A stretch of 64,000 bases of DNA from Pseudolabrys sp. (GCA_026125895.1 JAHCKG010000015.1:39993-103992), one strand, 5' to 3'. Positions 1-8,044 are shown, counted from the first letter of the stretch. Program-made: numbers and translations. Notes: generated by a model from the sequence alone, not told the origin.

Positions 1-347
1 AGCTCGACGAGCACGCGGTTTCGCTGCAAAAGGTCTACGAGAAGCCCGGCACCTTGCGCCGCAAGGACGAGAGCTGGCCGATCTACGGACCGGTCGGTCT
101 GTTCGAGGCGATCACCGGCGCCGGCCGCAAGGGCGTGTCGATGCAGCGCTACAAGGGTCTCGGCGAGATGAACCCGGAGCAGCTCTGGGAGACGACGCTC
201 GACGTCAATGCCCGCTCGCTCCTGCAGGTGCGCATCAAGGAAGTCGACGAGGCCAACGTGCTGTTCGACCAGTTGATGGGCGACGTCGTCGAGCCGCGCC
301 GCCAGTTCATCCAGGACAATGCGCTGTCGGCCAGCGTGGACGTTTAG
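1..347 (+). CDS. gyrB: DNA gyrase subunit B, C-terminal part (5' end outside window)
   Basis: Type II topoisomerase subunit that introduces negative supercoils together with GyrA. The reading frame is open from base 3, so only the last ~115 codons are present. The fragment carries the C-terminal TOPRIM-proximal segment with [18 protein letters not shown] followed by a [13 protein letters not shown] ending, which is characteristic of GyrB. ParE is the alternative, but it usually differs in this tail. The gene ends 3 bp before the stop of the convergent efflux-pump gene, with no obvious hairpin terminator between them. Confidence 0.95.
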   Translation, partial: LDEHAVSLQKVYEKPGTLRRKDESWPIYGPVGLFEAITGAGRKGVSMQRYKGLGEMNPEQLWETTLDVNARSLLQVRIKEVDEANVLFDQLMGDVVEPRRQFIQDNALSASVDV

Positions 348-350
348 CCG

Positions 351-1583
351 TTACACACCCTCCTCGTCCCGCGCGGCCAGCGCGGCACGGGCGCTTTTGA
401 AGCCCAGCAGCAGCACGATGCCGGCGAGCACGCTGGTGACGGCAAAGATGCCGATCACCGTGATGCTGCCGCTGGTCTTGCCCATGCTGATGCCCGACGA
501 GATCAACGCGCCGATGCCGAGCTGGATGAAGCCGAGCAGCGCCGCGGCGCTGCCGGCGTTGCGCCCGAACGGCGACAGCGCCACCGCCGCACCGTTCGGA
601 TTGATGATGCCGAGGCAGCTCAGACAGATGAAGAACAGCGCGATGGTGCCGTAAAGCCCGATCCAGCCGCCCCAGATGCCGAAAGCAAAACTCACGCTGG
701 CGACCGCCTGCAACGCCAGCATGGCGGCGAACAGGCTGCGGCTGGAGAACGCGCGCAGCAGCAGGATGTTGACCTGGCTGGCGCCGATCAGGCCGGCCGC
801 GAGCAGCGCAAACACCGTGCTGTAGGCGCCGGGGCTGAGATGGAAGTTGTCCATGAAGACGATGGGCGAGCCGGCGACATAGGCGAACAGGCCCGAGAAC
901 GACAGCGCGCCGGCGAGCGCATAAGTGGCGAAGGCCGGATGGCGGAAGATGACGGCATATTCGCGCAGGATCGGTCCCATGCGCAGCGAGATGCCGCGAT
1001 CGGCCTTGTGACCCTCCGGCAGCAGCAGCCAGACCAGCGCCAGGATGAGGCCGACCACGACGAACAACGTCACAAACACCGCGCGCCAGCCCCACAGGCT
1101 GACGACGAAGCCGCCGACGCTCGGCGCGGCCAGCGGCGACACGGCGATGAACAGAAACAGCAGCGAGCGGATGCGGGCGCTTTGTCGTGGCGGAAAGAAA
1201 TCGCGCACCATCGCCAGCGATGCCACCTGCGCGGCGCAGCCGCCGATGCCCTGCAGGAACCGCATCGCCACCAGCATGTCGATGCTGGTGGAAGCGGCGC
1301 AGCCGAGGCTGGCGACAAGGAACAGCAGCAGGCCGGCGATCAGCGGCGGCTTGCGGCCGAACCGGTCGAGCAGCGGCCCGTAGAACAACTGGCCGCCGGC
1401 CATGCCGATGAAATAGGCCGACAATGTCAGGGACACCGCGCTGGTCGGCACGCCGAAGTCGCTGGCGACCTTTGGAAAGGCCGTCAGGTACATGTCGATA
1501 TTGAAGGGGCTGACGACGCTGAGACTGCCGAGCAGACAGAGAATGAACAGCGGCGAGCGTTGCGGCGTGGAATCGGGAACCAT
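351..1583 (-). CDS. Bcr/CflA-type MFS efflux transporter
   Basis: A 410-residue inner-membrane protein of the major facilitator superfamily, predicted to export drugs or metabolites by proton antiport. It shows about twelve hydrophobic segments. The TM1 signature NIDMYL is near residue 28, and the loop 2-3 motif A (GPLLDRFGRKP) lies near residues 69-79; both fit the drug:H+ antiporter-1 (Bcr/CflA) subfamily. Length is normal for the family. The C-terminal tail (residues ~395-410) is short and charged. It stands alone, convergent with gyrB. The substrate cannot be read from sequence. Confidence 0.88.
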   Translation of the reverse strand: MVPDSTPQRSPLFILCLLGSLSVVSPFNIDMYLTAFPKVASDFGVPTSAVSLTLSAYFIGMAGGQLFYGPLLDRFGRKPPLIAGLLLFLVASLGCAASTSIDMLVAMRFLQGIGGCAAQVASLAMVRDFFPPRQSARIRSLLFLFIAVSPLAAPSVGGFVVSLWGWRAVFVTLFVVVGLILALVWLLLPEGHKADRGISLRMGPILREYAVIFRHPAFATYALAGALSFSGLFAYVAGSPIVFMDNFHLSPGAYSTVFALLAAGLIGASQVNILLLRAFSSRSLFAAMLALQAVASVSFAFGIWGGWIGLYGTIALFFICLSCLGIINPNGAAVALSPFGRNAGSAAALLGFIQLGIGALISSGISMGKTSGSITVIGIFAVTSVLAGIVLLLGFKSARAALAARDEEGV

Positions 1584-1645
1584 CGGCGCAGCTCTAGCCG
1601 ATAAATCCAGCCGCTGCGATCAAGCTTTGGTCATGGCCGCCCCGA

Positions 1646-1680
1646 CAAAAATAAAAGCCCGGAGCGGCGCGCCGCTCCGG
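1646..1680 (-). terminator. Intrinsic terminator of the Tyr-rich secreted protein gene
   Basis: A perfect 22-bp palindrome (arms CCGGAGCGGCG/CGCCGCTCCGG, 1659-1680). On the minus strand it is followed by a T-rich stretch (TTTTATTTTTG). It lies 29 bp past the stop of the minus-strand gene that ends at 1709. Confidence 0.85.
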
Positions 1681-1708
1681 ACCCGTCGTTCAGGCGCAGA
1701 CCTGCCGA

Positions 1709-2167
1709 TCAATAGCAGACGCGCGAGCGCGCCCAGACCCAGCCGCCATAGCCGTCGGCGACGCGAATGCGGCGCACGGTGCAGTTCTCGCCGTAGCCGT
1801 AGCCGACACGCGAGACGCCGTAGCCGCCGTAATAGCCCTCGTCCTCATAGCGATACGGCCGGCTGTACTGATACGGACTGCGATAAGGCTCGCCGTAATA
1901 GACGGGGCGACGCGGCGGCGCGTAATAGCTCGAGCGATAACGAGGCGCATCATAGCCTTCGTGATGGACCGGGTTGACGCGGATGTAGCTCACCTTGCGC
2001 ACATATCTGACGACCTTGCGATAGCAGCAGTTCGACGACGTCGAGACCGCTCCGCGGCCGACGTAACCGCCGTCGTAGTACTCGCCCGCCGCGACATTCG
2101 TCGGGGTCAGAAGAGATGCAAATCCAAAGAGCAGGAGAGCGGGCAACGCCAAGAGAAGCCGATGCAT
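1709..2167 (-). CDS. Secreted Tyr/Arg-rich hypothetical protein
   Basis: A 152-residue protein of unknown function. The ATG at 2167 is chosen because GGAGG lies 7 nt upstream; an earlier in-frame start at 2203 lacks such a site. Residues 1-27 form a Sec signal peptide (hydrophobic LLLALPALLLFG, cleavage likely after NVAA). The mature part is rich in Tyr, Arg, Gly and Pro (repeated YYG, RPY and PYR motifs), with one CC pair and two further cysteines near the C-terminus that could form disulfides. This composition is typical of small exported proteins of rhizobia with no assigned role. It has its own terminator and appears monocistronic. Confidence 0.7.
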   Translation of the reverse strand: MHRLLLALPALLLFGFASLLTPTNVAAGEYYDGGYVGRGAVSTSSNCCYRKVVRYVRKVSYIRVNPVHHEGYDAPRYRSSYYAPPRRPVYYGEPYRSPYQYSRPYRYEDEGYYGGYGVSRVGYGYGENCTVRRIRVADGYGGWVWARSRVCY

Positions 2168-2319
2168 GATCAGTCCTCCAATACAGACAAGCCAGCCGGA
2201 CAAAGGCCGGTTGTTTATAAATTTAGCAAAATATTAACCATTGTGGCGACGGTAATGTGCAGCCACTAAGTTATTGAAAATAAAAGATTTGCCCAACGGC
2301 CGGCGGTATTTCCACCGGC

Positions 2320-2496
2320 TCAGGAAGACAGTTTGGCGCCGATCGCCAGACCGATAACGATGGCCCCGACGAACAGCACCATGAAGATGCCGAACAGCCA
2401 TTTGGCGATGGTGGCCGACGCTTCCTCGACGCCGGTGAAGCCGAAGATGCCGGCGACGATGGCGATCAGCAGAAAGACAAAAGCCCATTTCAACAT
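2320..2496 (-). CDS. DUF1328 (UPF0391, YtjA-like) small membrane protein
   Basis: A 58-residue protein with two hydrophobic helices (about residues 3-20 and 34-52) separated by the short segment TGVEEASATIAKW. This matches the DUF1328/UPF0391 family. The ATG at 2496 gives the family's usual length. Family members are often induced under general stress in alphaproteobacteria, and a fitting EcfG-type promoter sits directly upstream (2528-2552). The molecular function is unknown. Confidence 0.88.
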   Translation of the reverse strand: MLKWAFVFLLIAIVAGIFGFTGVEEASATIAKWLFGIFMVLFVGAIVIGLAIGAKLSS

Positions 2497-2527
2497 GGCG
2501 ACACCCCGTTCCGCTCGCTGCCGCAAT

Positions 2528-2552
2528 AACGGAACAGAGCCTGCCAAGTTCC
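2528..2552 (-). promoter_or_regulatory. Candidate EcfG (general stress) promoter of the DUF1328 gene
   Basis: On the minus strand: GGAAC (2552-2548), a 16-bp spacer, then CGTT (2531-2528). This matches the alphaproteobacterial EcfG consensus GGAAC-N16/17-CGTT. The expected start point is 20-25 nt upstream of the DUF1328 ATG at 2496. Assignment to EcfG is by consensus only. Confidence 0.65.
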
Positions 2553-2558
2553 ATCGCC

Positions 2559-3446
2559 TCAGTCGAGCGCCGGCTTGAACGGCCGCGCGCCGCGGGTGCG
2601 CGGATCGCGCACGGTCCAGCGGCCGGCCTCGACGCGGGCGAGAAAGTCGCCGACCACGGCATTGAACAGATCCGGCTCTTCCAGATTCACGACGTGGCCG
2701 GTCCTCGGCATCATTACCAAGCCGGACGCCGGCAGCGTGTCCTTGAGAAACAGGCTCGGCTCGACGCAACGATCGTCCTCGTCGCCGACGACGATCAGCG
2801 CCGGCGTTTGCAGCTTGCGGATATCCGCCTCGAAGTCATAGATCGACGGCCGCCCGCCCTGGAAGCCGCGCGACGTGTTGGCCGAGCCTTTGGCGTCATG
2901 CGCGGCAAGCCGCGCCACGAATTCGGCATAGCCGCGCGGATCCTTCACTTCGAAGGTGACGCGCGCCGCGCTCTTGCCGTAACTCGCGGCCACCGCCGCC
3001 GAGCCCTTGGTCGCAAACTCGTCGCCGAGCGCGCGCGAGAAGGCCTGGAATTCCGTGGTGTACCAGCGCTCGGAGCCCGAGCCGGTGCCGGCCAGCACCA
3101 TCGAGCGCACCCGCGAGGGATGATTGAGCGCAACTTGCAGCGACGTATACCCGCCCATCGACAGCCCGATGAGGTGCGCCTTGTCGATGCCGAGCGCATC
3201 GAGCACGGCGACGCAGTCGCGCATCACATGTTTGTAGCTGTAGTTGTCCTCGCCGTCCGGCACGTCGGACGGCTTATAGCCGCGCGCCGAATAAGCGATG
3301 CAGCGATGCCGTTTGCCGAACTCCCGCATCTGCGGCTCCCAGCCGCTGTGATCCGAGGCGAATTCGTGCACGAAGACGATCGGCGTGCCCTTCCCGGTTT
3401 CCTCGTAATAGAGCTTGACGTTGTCGGGGGTCGTGATGAAGGGCAT
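2559..3446 (-). CDS. alpha/beta-fold hydrolase (enol-lactonase/esterase-like)
   Basis: A 295-residue cytosolic hydrolase. The visible catalytic elements are the HEF oxyanion strand (residues 27-29), the nucleophile elbow GLSMG with Ser96, an acidic residue in GDEDD (221-225) and His251 in RTGHVVNLEEP. This layout resembles 3-oxoadipate enol-lactonase and related C-C or ester hydrolases. The last ~20 residues extend past the fold and are basic. It is the third gene of a minus-strand set after a Rieske oxygenase and a GS-like ligase, which suggests a ring-degradation role. A 114-bp gap with a repeat separates it from the GS-like gene, so cotranscription is uncertain. Confidence 0.85.
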   Translation of the reverse strand: MPFITTPDNVKLYYEETGKGTPIVFVHEFASDHSGWEPQMREFGKRHRCIAYSARGYKPSDVPDGEDNYSYKHVMRDCVAVLDALGIDKAHLIGLSMGGYTSLQVALNHPSRVRSMVLAGTGSGSERWYTTEFQAFSRALGDEFATKGSAAVAASYGKSAARVTFEVKDPRGYAEFVARLAAHDAKGSANTSRGFQGGRPSIYDFEADIRKLQTPALIVVGDEDDRCVEPSLFLKDTLPASGLVMMPRTGHVVNLEEPDLFNAVVGDFLARVEAGRWTVRDPRTRGARPFKPALD

Positions 3447-3471
3447 TGCCAGTTCCTTTTACTCTTCCGCT

Positions 3472-3552
3472 TGTAGCCCGGGTGAAGCGAAGCGCAACCC
3501 GGGATGACTGGGACCCGTCCCGGCTTACGCTGCGGTTCAGCCGGGCTGCAGG
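3472..3552. repeat. Palindromic intergenic repeat (AGCCCGGG family)
   Basis: It holds an inner hairpin with arms CCCGGGT (3477-3483) and ACCCGGG (3497-3503), with outer arms AGCCCGG (3475-3481) and CCGGGCT (3541-3547). It is a non-coding element between the GS-like gene and the hydrolase gene. It resembles dispersed rhizobial palindromic repeats, but I see only this copy in the window. Confidence 0.6.
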
Positions 3553-3560
3553 ATTCACTC

Positions 3561-5051
3561 TCAAAACAAATCCAGATATTCTTTCTGCTCCCACGGCGTC
3601 ACCGCCATCGGGTCCCGATCCTGCGCCGGCTCTTCCTTTTCGAAGCGCTCTCGCTCGGCATCCTTGATGTGGGCGTAATAGTCGATGAAGCCAGCGCCGA
3701 AGGTCGTGCGGAAGGTGTCATCGGCGCGCAACGCCGTCACCGCCTCGCCAAGCGACTTCGGCAGCAGATCCGCCGCCGTCTCGTAAGGCGTGTCGGCGGA
3801 GGCGCCGGGATCGCGCTTTTGCGCGATGCCATCGAGACCGGAATAGATCTGCGACGCCATGTAGAGATACGGGTTGGCGGCCGGCTCGCCGACGCGGTTT
3901 TCCAGATGCGTCGATGACGCGCCGGCTTCGCCAAGCAGCCGCATCATCACGCCGCGATTGTCGCGCGCCCAGATGGCGCGATCCGGCGCCAGCGAATAGG
4001 GCCGGTAGCGCTTGTAGCCATTGATGGTCGGCGTCGTGAAGGCAGCGGCGGCACGCGCATGCGCCAGCACACCGCCGAGGTAATGGCGGCCGAGCGTGGA
4101 CAGACCACTCGGATCGGTAAAGGCGTTGCGCTTCGTTTTGCGCTCGATCAGCGACTGGTGCAGGTGCCAGCCGCTCGACATCACATGCGGCAAACCGGGC
4201 CGGCACATGAAACTGACGAGATAACCGTGGCGCCGCGCGATCTGTTTGGCTGCCGCACGGAACAGGATCATGGTGTCGGCGGCTTCAAGCCCGGTCTGCG
4301 GGCGGAAGGTGAATTCGATCTGGCTGGGGCCGAGCTCCAGTTCGACCGAGCGTAGCGGCAGGCCGAGCGCTTCGACGCCCTTGCGCAAAATCTCGACCGC
4401 CGGATCGACCATGTCGAAACGCGTTTCGGTGAGATACTGATAGCCCTGCGTCAGCAGGCTGACCTCCGGCGCCTGCGGCGGCCAGGTCGCTGATTCCGGC
4501 GTCAGCTTCGCGTCCTCGAGCTTGAACAGATGGAATTCGACCTCGAGCCCGGCGAGGAAATCGTAACCGGCCTTGGCCAGCGCGCCGAGCGCGTCGCGAT
4601 AGATCGCGCGCGTGGAGAACGGCACCGGCTTGCCATTGGTGAAATAGATGTCGCACAGCAGCCAGCCGGTCTTGTTCGCCCAGGGCAGGATGCGGAAGGT
4701 CGTCGGGTCGGCGATCATGGCGAAGTCGGCGCCGCCCTGCATCTCGGCCATGCCGAAGCCGCCGCCGGCGCTGAATACGGGAAACACGCTCTTGTGCGAC
4801 GTGTCCTTGGCGAGCAGCGTCGAGGTCATGTTGACGCCGTTCCGCAGCGCGCTCGCCACTTCCGAGGCGAGCAAGGTCTTGCCGCGCAACACGCCGTGCT
4901 GATCGGCGAAGGAGAAGCGCACGACCTCGAGCTTGTTGGCCTTGATGGCGCGCTCGACCTCGGCCGCGGCATTCTCCTGCGCAGCGGACCACAGGCCGTG
5001 ACGGGCGACGAACGAGCCGGAGGATTTGGCGGACTTACGCGGCGGCATCAA
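3561..5051 (-). CDS. Glutamine synthetase family protein (GlnT/PuuA/AtdA1-like)
   Basis: A 496-residue ATP-dependent gamma-glutamyl ligase of the glutamine synthetase fold. Metal and nucleotide elements are visible: GLEVEFHLF with Glu170/Glu172, GPSQIEF (241-247), GWHLHQS (294-300) and a C-terminal NRVGEPAANPYLY segment. Short stretches differ from GlnA, and the Tyr-adenylylation segment of GlnA-I is not evident. It therefore more likely glutamylates an amine than ammonia. Its upstream neighbour on the same strand is a Rieske oxygenase, a pairing reminiscent of aniline and N-alkyl-aniline catabolism, where a GS-like enzyme makes gamma-glutamylanilide before ring oxidation. That role is inference. 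Confidence 0.85.
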   Translation of the reverse strand: MMPPRKSAKSSGSFVARHGLWSAAQENAAAEVERAIKANKLEVVRFSFADQHGVLRGKTLLASEVASALRNGVNMTSTLLAKDTSHKSVFPVFSAGGGFGMAEMQGGADFAMIADPTTFRILPWANKTGWLLCDIYFTNGKPVPFSTRAIYRDALGALAKAGYDFLAGLEVEFHLFKLEDAKLTPESATWPPQAPEVSLLTQGYQYLTETRFDMVDPAVEILRKGVEALGLPLRSVELELGPSQIEFTFRPQTGLEAADTMILFRAAAKQIARRHGYLVSFMCRPGLPHVMSSGWHLHQSLIERKTKRNAFTDPSGLSTLGRHYLGGVLAHARAAAAFTTPTINGYKRYRPYSLAPDRAIWARDNRGVMMRLLGEAGASSTHLENRVGEPAANPYLYMASQIYSGLDGIAQKRDPGASADTPYETAADLLPKSLGEAVTALRADDTFRTTFGAGFIDYYAHIKDAERERFEKEEPAQDRDPMAVTPWEQKEYLDLF

Positions 5052-5054
5052 ACA

Positions 5055-5146
5055 CCGTCATGCCCGGCCTTGTGCCGGGCATCCACGTCTTTGGGCGCTG
5101 CAATGCTACGAAGGCGTGGATGGCCGGGACAAGCCCGGCCATGACG
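5055..5146. repeat. Palindromic repeat, family A (CCGTCATGCCCGG...CCGGCCATGACG)
   Basis: A non-coding element of two GC-rich hairpins whose ends are complementary (GTCATG near 5057 with CATGAC near 5140). The same unit recurs at 26379-26468 and 34294-34383. It fills the gap between the Rieske oxygenase and GS-like genes. Confidence 0.85.
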
Positions 5147-5168
5147 AATGTGGGACTTGAGCACAAAA

Positions 5169-6482
5169 CTACTGCCCCGCCTTCCAGCTCATCGCATGGC
5201 GGCGGTCGGTTTCGGAACGCTGGTAGTAACCCTTCCAGTCGTCGGCCGGGCCAATGCCGTCGATCGCCAGCGGGCCGGTGATGCCAGCCGCTTCCTTCTC
5301 ATCGACGACGAGAATCGGCCGCTCGCCCTTGCCGGATTTCTCCAGCGACTGCCGCAGCAGCTTCCGATAGGCGATGATCGCCTTGTCCGAGGTGCCGAGA
5401 TGCTCCTGCGTGCGGTCCTGGATCGCGCCCATCGACTCGCAGGCCCACTGGTCGTGGACGTTGATGTCGGCGCCCATGCCCGTATAGGTGTCGTGTTCCT
5501 GCTCGTGCGGATCGAAGCCGTAGTCGTTGCTCTTGTTGCGGTTCGGGATGTAGTCCGGCAACTGATAGAGCTCGAGGCGCTGGTTGCGCATCGTGTCCTT
5601 GTCCACCGGCTTATCGAACGAGGTGAAGATCGCGTACCAGTAGTGCTTGTTGTCGTCGATCGGCACATGCCACTGCGAGATCGTCATCTCGCGGCTCATC
5701 GGGATCATGAAGGCGTTGGGGAAGACCAGGTTGGTGACGCGCACATGGGTCGAGGCGTCGCTGATCTGCCGCAAGGTCACGATGCGGAAGCCGTAATCGG
5801 TCTCGTCCACCTCGATGCGCGGCCGCGTCACCTCGCGCATGATCTGCGTCATCGGCATGTCCGCGTCCTTGGTGTTGTCGCGAAACATCTTGCCGTAAGC
5901 CTTGGTCGGGTCCTCGTCCTGGAAGAAGCGGTGCAGGAACGAGGTATGCACCGGATCGATGCCGACTTCGAGCGACTGCAGCCAGTTGCAGTCGATCATG
6001 CCCTTGAACGCGAAGGTGTGCGTATCCGGTGCGACGAAGCAGTCGAAATGCGGAAAGGCCGGCGGCTCGCCGCCGCCCAGATAGGCGAACAGGATGCCGC
6101 TCTTCTCGACGACCGGATATGCCTTCTGCCTGATGTTGGCGCAGAGGTTGCTGTCGTCCGGCTCGGCCGGCGTCTGCAGACATTTGCCGTTGATGTCGAA
6201 CAGCCAGCCGTGGAACGCGCAGCGCAAGCCGCCATCCTCGAGACGGCCGAAGGCGAGATCGGTGCCGCGATGCGGACAATGACGGCCGACGAGGCCGTAA
6301 CGGCCCTTGTCGTCCTTGAACATCACGAGGTCCTCGCCGAACAGCCGCACCGGCTTGATCGGCCGGTTGCCCTTGAGTTCGTCCACCAGCGCCGCCGGCT
6401 GCCAGTACTGCCGCATCAGCCGGCCGGCCGGTGTGCCCGGTCCGGTGCGGGTGATGAGATCGTTCTGTTCGGCGCTCAGCAT
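5169..6482 (-). CDS. Rieske non-heme iron oxygenase, large subunit
   Basis: A 437-residue aromatic-ring or C-H hydroxylating oxygenase. The N-terminal Rieske [2Fe-2S] ligands are C69-P-H71 and C88-x2-H91 (motifs CPHRG and CAFHGW). The mononuclear iron site is visible as D176-x2-H179-x4-H184 (DPVHTSFLH). The long C-terminal half and the LMRQYWQP start resemble single-component phthalate-4,5-dioxygenase or vanillate-demethylase-type alpha subunits rather than alpha-beta dioxygenases. No reductase gene lies nearby, so electrons must come from elsewhere. It is first in the minus-strand order oxygenase, GS-like ligase, hydrolase. The substrate is unknown. Confidence 0.9.
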   Translation of the reverse strand: MLSAEQNDLITRTGPGTPAGRLMRQYWQPAALVDELKGNRPIKPVRLFGEDLVMFKDDKGRYGLVGRHCPHRGTDLAFGRLEDGGLRCAFHGWLFDINGKCLQTPAEPDDSNLCANIRQKAYPVVEKSGILFAYLGGGEPPAFPHFDCFVAPDTHTFAFKGMIDCNWLQSLEVGIDPVHTSFLHRFFQDEDPTKAYGKMFRDNTKDADMPMTQIMREVTRPRIEVDETDYGFRIVTLRQISDASTHVRVTNLVFPNAFMIPMSREMTISQWHVPIDDNKHYWYAIFTSFDKPVDKDTMRNQRLELYQLPDYIPNRNKSNDYGFDPHEQEHDTYTGMGADINVHDQWACESMGAIQDRTQEHLGTSDKAIIAYRKLLRQSLEKSGKGERPILVVDEKEAAGITGPLAIDGIGPADDWKGYYQRSETDRRHAMSWKAGQ

Positions 6483-6581
6483 GGCGATTTCCCCTTACGC
6501 TCTTGTCGCGCGATCCGGGCTTGGCGACCGGGCTCGCGCTTGGCATGGGGGCTATTCGACCACAGGCGTGCGAAAATGCAA

Positions 6582-6605
6582 AAGGCCGGCGCGACGGCCG
6601 GCCTT
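6582..6605 (-). terminator. Terminator of the 122-residue hypothetical gene
   Basis: Stem AAGGCCGGC (6582-6590)/GCCGGCCTT (6597-6605). On the minus strand it is followed by TTTTGCATTTTC. It sits 24 bp beyond the stop codon at 6629. Confidence 0.8.
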
Positions 6606-6628
6606 CGTCAACTCGGATGCGGTATCGG

Positions 6629-6997
6629 TCAGCCGAGGTTACGCGCGCTCAGGCCGTGATCGAGACGGCGCCGCCAGGCGCTCTGACGCAGGCCCTGGAA
6701 ACGGCTCGCCGCGGTCTTGGCCTCGGCGCGGCTCGCGGTAGCGTAGGTGCGGTATTCGAGATCGTTGACGGCCGAGACCAGCGGCTGCTTGCCGAACAGA
6801 CGCGCCAGCGGGCTGGCGCCGCCGTTCACCTTGAGTTCGGAGATCGCATTGGCGACGTTGCGGGCGGAACCGAAGGCAACGACCTGACCGGTCATCGTGT
6901 GGCGCACTTCATAGACGCCAGGGCCGATGGGCGCCTCGACGACGCCGCCGCTGTGCGCATCGGGGAAGCGCTTCCACGAACTCCAAGTCTGAACCAT
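6629..6997 (-). CDS. Hypothetical protein, possibly degenerate GIY-YIG-like
   Basis: A 122-residue soluble protein. The segment GPGVYEVRHTMTGQVVAFGSA (residues ~25-45) loosely resembles the first strands of a GIY-YIG fold, and the later YRTYATASRAEAKTAA helix would fit. The canonical second YIG is absent (AFG) and no catalytic Arg/Glu set can be recognised, so nuclease function is not claimed. It has its own terminator. Upstream are an inverted repeat (7049-7072) and a perfect Crp-type box with a good -10 element (7108-7149). This implies a regulated monocistronic gene with a ~100-nt leader. Confidence 0.65.
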   Translation of the reverse strand: MVQTWSSWKRFPDAHSGGVVEAPIGPGVYEVRHTMTGQVVAFGSARNVANAISELKVNGGASPLARLFGKQPLVSAVNDLEYRTYATASRAEAKTAASRFQGLRQSAWRRRLDHGLSARNLG

Positions 6998-7048
6998 AGC
7001 GAGAAATCCTTACGCGCCACCGGCTGGCGACCCACGCGAGAACTTGTC

Positions 7049-7072
7049 ACCTAAGCATTAGTTCCCTTAGGT
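7049..7072. promoter_or_regulatory. Inverted repeat ACCTAAG-N10-CTTAGGT
   Basis: Perfect 7-bp arms at 7049-7055 and 7066-7072. It lies in the inferred leader of the minus-strand gene starting at 6997, 52 bp upstream of its ATG. It could be an operator or an RNA hairpin; there is no T-run beside it. Confidence 0.5.
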
Positions 7073-7107
7073 CAAGCCAAGCTCTTGATAAATATCATTT
7101 CCAATAA

Positions 7108-7149
7108 ATTTTAGCCGGAACGCACGATGTTGCTGTGATGCCGGTCACA
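7108..7149 (-). promoter_or_regulatory. Crp-type box plus -10 element driving the gene at 6629-6997
   Basis: A perfect TGTGA-N6-TCACA palindrome at 7134-7149. Reading on the minus strand, TAAAAT (7113-7108) lies 20 bp beyond the box. That places the box centre about 40.5 bp upstream of the inferred start near 7101, the class II Crp position. The other two perfect boxes of this kind in the window (38721, 39161) have nearly the same geometry. Confidence 0.6.
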
Positions 7150-7183
7150 TCGCCGGCAGCCGCGGAGGCCGGTTGCGATACCG

Positions 7184-8044
7184 CTAATGGCCGGGCAGCA
7201 CAAGGATTTTTGGCTTCACCGGCAACGTGGCCTTGGACAACACTGTGGACGGCACGTCGAGCGTCTCGATGTCCCATTCCTGCTTCATGCGCTCGAGAAA
7301 GCGCTCGAGCGAATAGCGGTTGAAGTAGTGCATCGGGATCAGGAGCGGCGCCTTCAGCGCGTGCAGCACTTCGATCATGCCGTCGAGATCGAGCGTGTAG
7401 CTGCCATCGACCGGCACCATCACCACATCGACGCGTCCCATCTCGTCGAGCTGCGCCTGCGTCAGCGTGCCGTGCAGATGGCCGAGATGCGCCATGCACA
7501 GGCCGGCGACCTCGAAGATGAAGATCGAATTGCCGTGGCGCTCGATCGAGCCGCCCCAGGTGCGGATGTTGGTCGGCACGTTGCGCACGCGCACGTCCTT
7601 GTAGGTGAGATCGATGCGCGCCGGCTTCTCGTCCTCGGCCCAGCCGCGCAGCACATGCGTGATGCCGGGATCGGGACGGTTGGTGTAGTGCGTCGAATGC
7701 GCGTGATTCATCGTGACGATGTCGGGCGTGACGGAAGGCCGGACATAGTCGTTGTAGTCGGTGGCGATGCGCACGAGCTGCGGGCTCTCCAGCAGAAAAG
7801 TCGCGTGGCCGATGAACGTGAGCCGTACCTGATCGGCGTTGAGCGCGGCGAGCCGCAGCGATGCACGCTGGAACAGCGGTGAGCGTGTCGCGATCAGGCC
7901 GGGACAGCCAACGCGCATTTCCGGCTTGGCGTCGGGCTGCGCAGGAGCGGCACCCTGCGCCGCCGCCGGATGCAGCGGCAGCACGCCCAGGCTCAAGGCG
8001 AGCCCCGCGATCCGCAGCGCTATTCTCACGATCGGGCCGACCAT
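7184..8044 (-). CDS. Exported metallo-beta-lactamase-fold protein (UlaG-like)
   Basis: A 286-residue protein with an N-terminal signal peptide (hydrophobic residues 7-29, AAA-Q cleavage region), so probably periplasmic. The fold start TFIGHATFLLE (76-86) is typical of UlaG/YycJ-like members. The metal motif reads NHAHSTHY (113-120), giving H114-x-H116-x2-H119. The aspartate usual in HxHxDH is replaced by Thr, so metal site 2 is probably altered. Later histidines (AHLGHLHG, PMHYF) could complete one metal site. It is a single gene between the Crp-type box and an unrelated minus-strand gene. The substrate is unknown. Confidence 0.8.
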   Translation of the reverse strand: MVGPIVRIALRIAGLALSLGVLPLHPAAAQGAAPAQPDAKPEMRVGCPGLIATRSPLFQRASLRLAALNADQVRLTFIGHATFLLESPQLVRIATDYNDYVRPSVTPDIVTMNHAHSTHYTNRPDPGITHVLRGWAEDEKPARIDLTYKDVRVRNVPTNIRTWGGSIERHGNSIFIFEVAGLCMAHLGHLHGTLTQAQLDEMGRVDVVMVPVDGSYTLDLDGMIEVLHALKAPLLIPMHYFNRYSLERFLERMKQEWDIETLDVPSTVLSKATLPVKPKILVLPGH

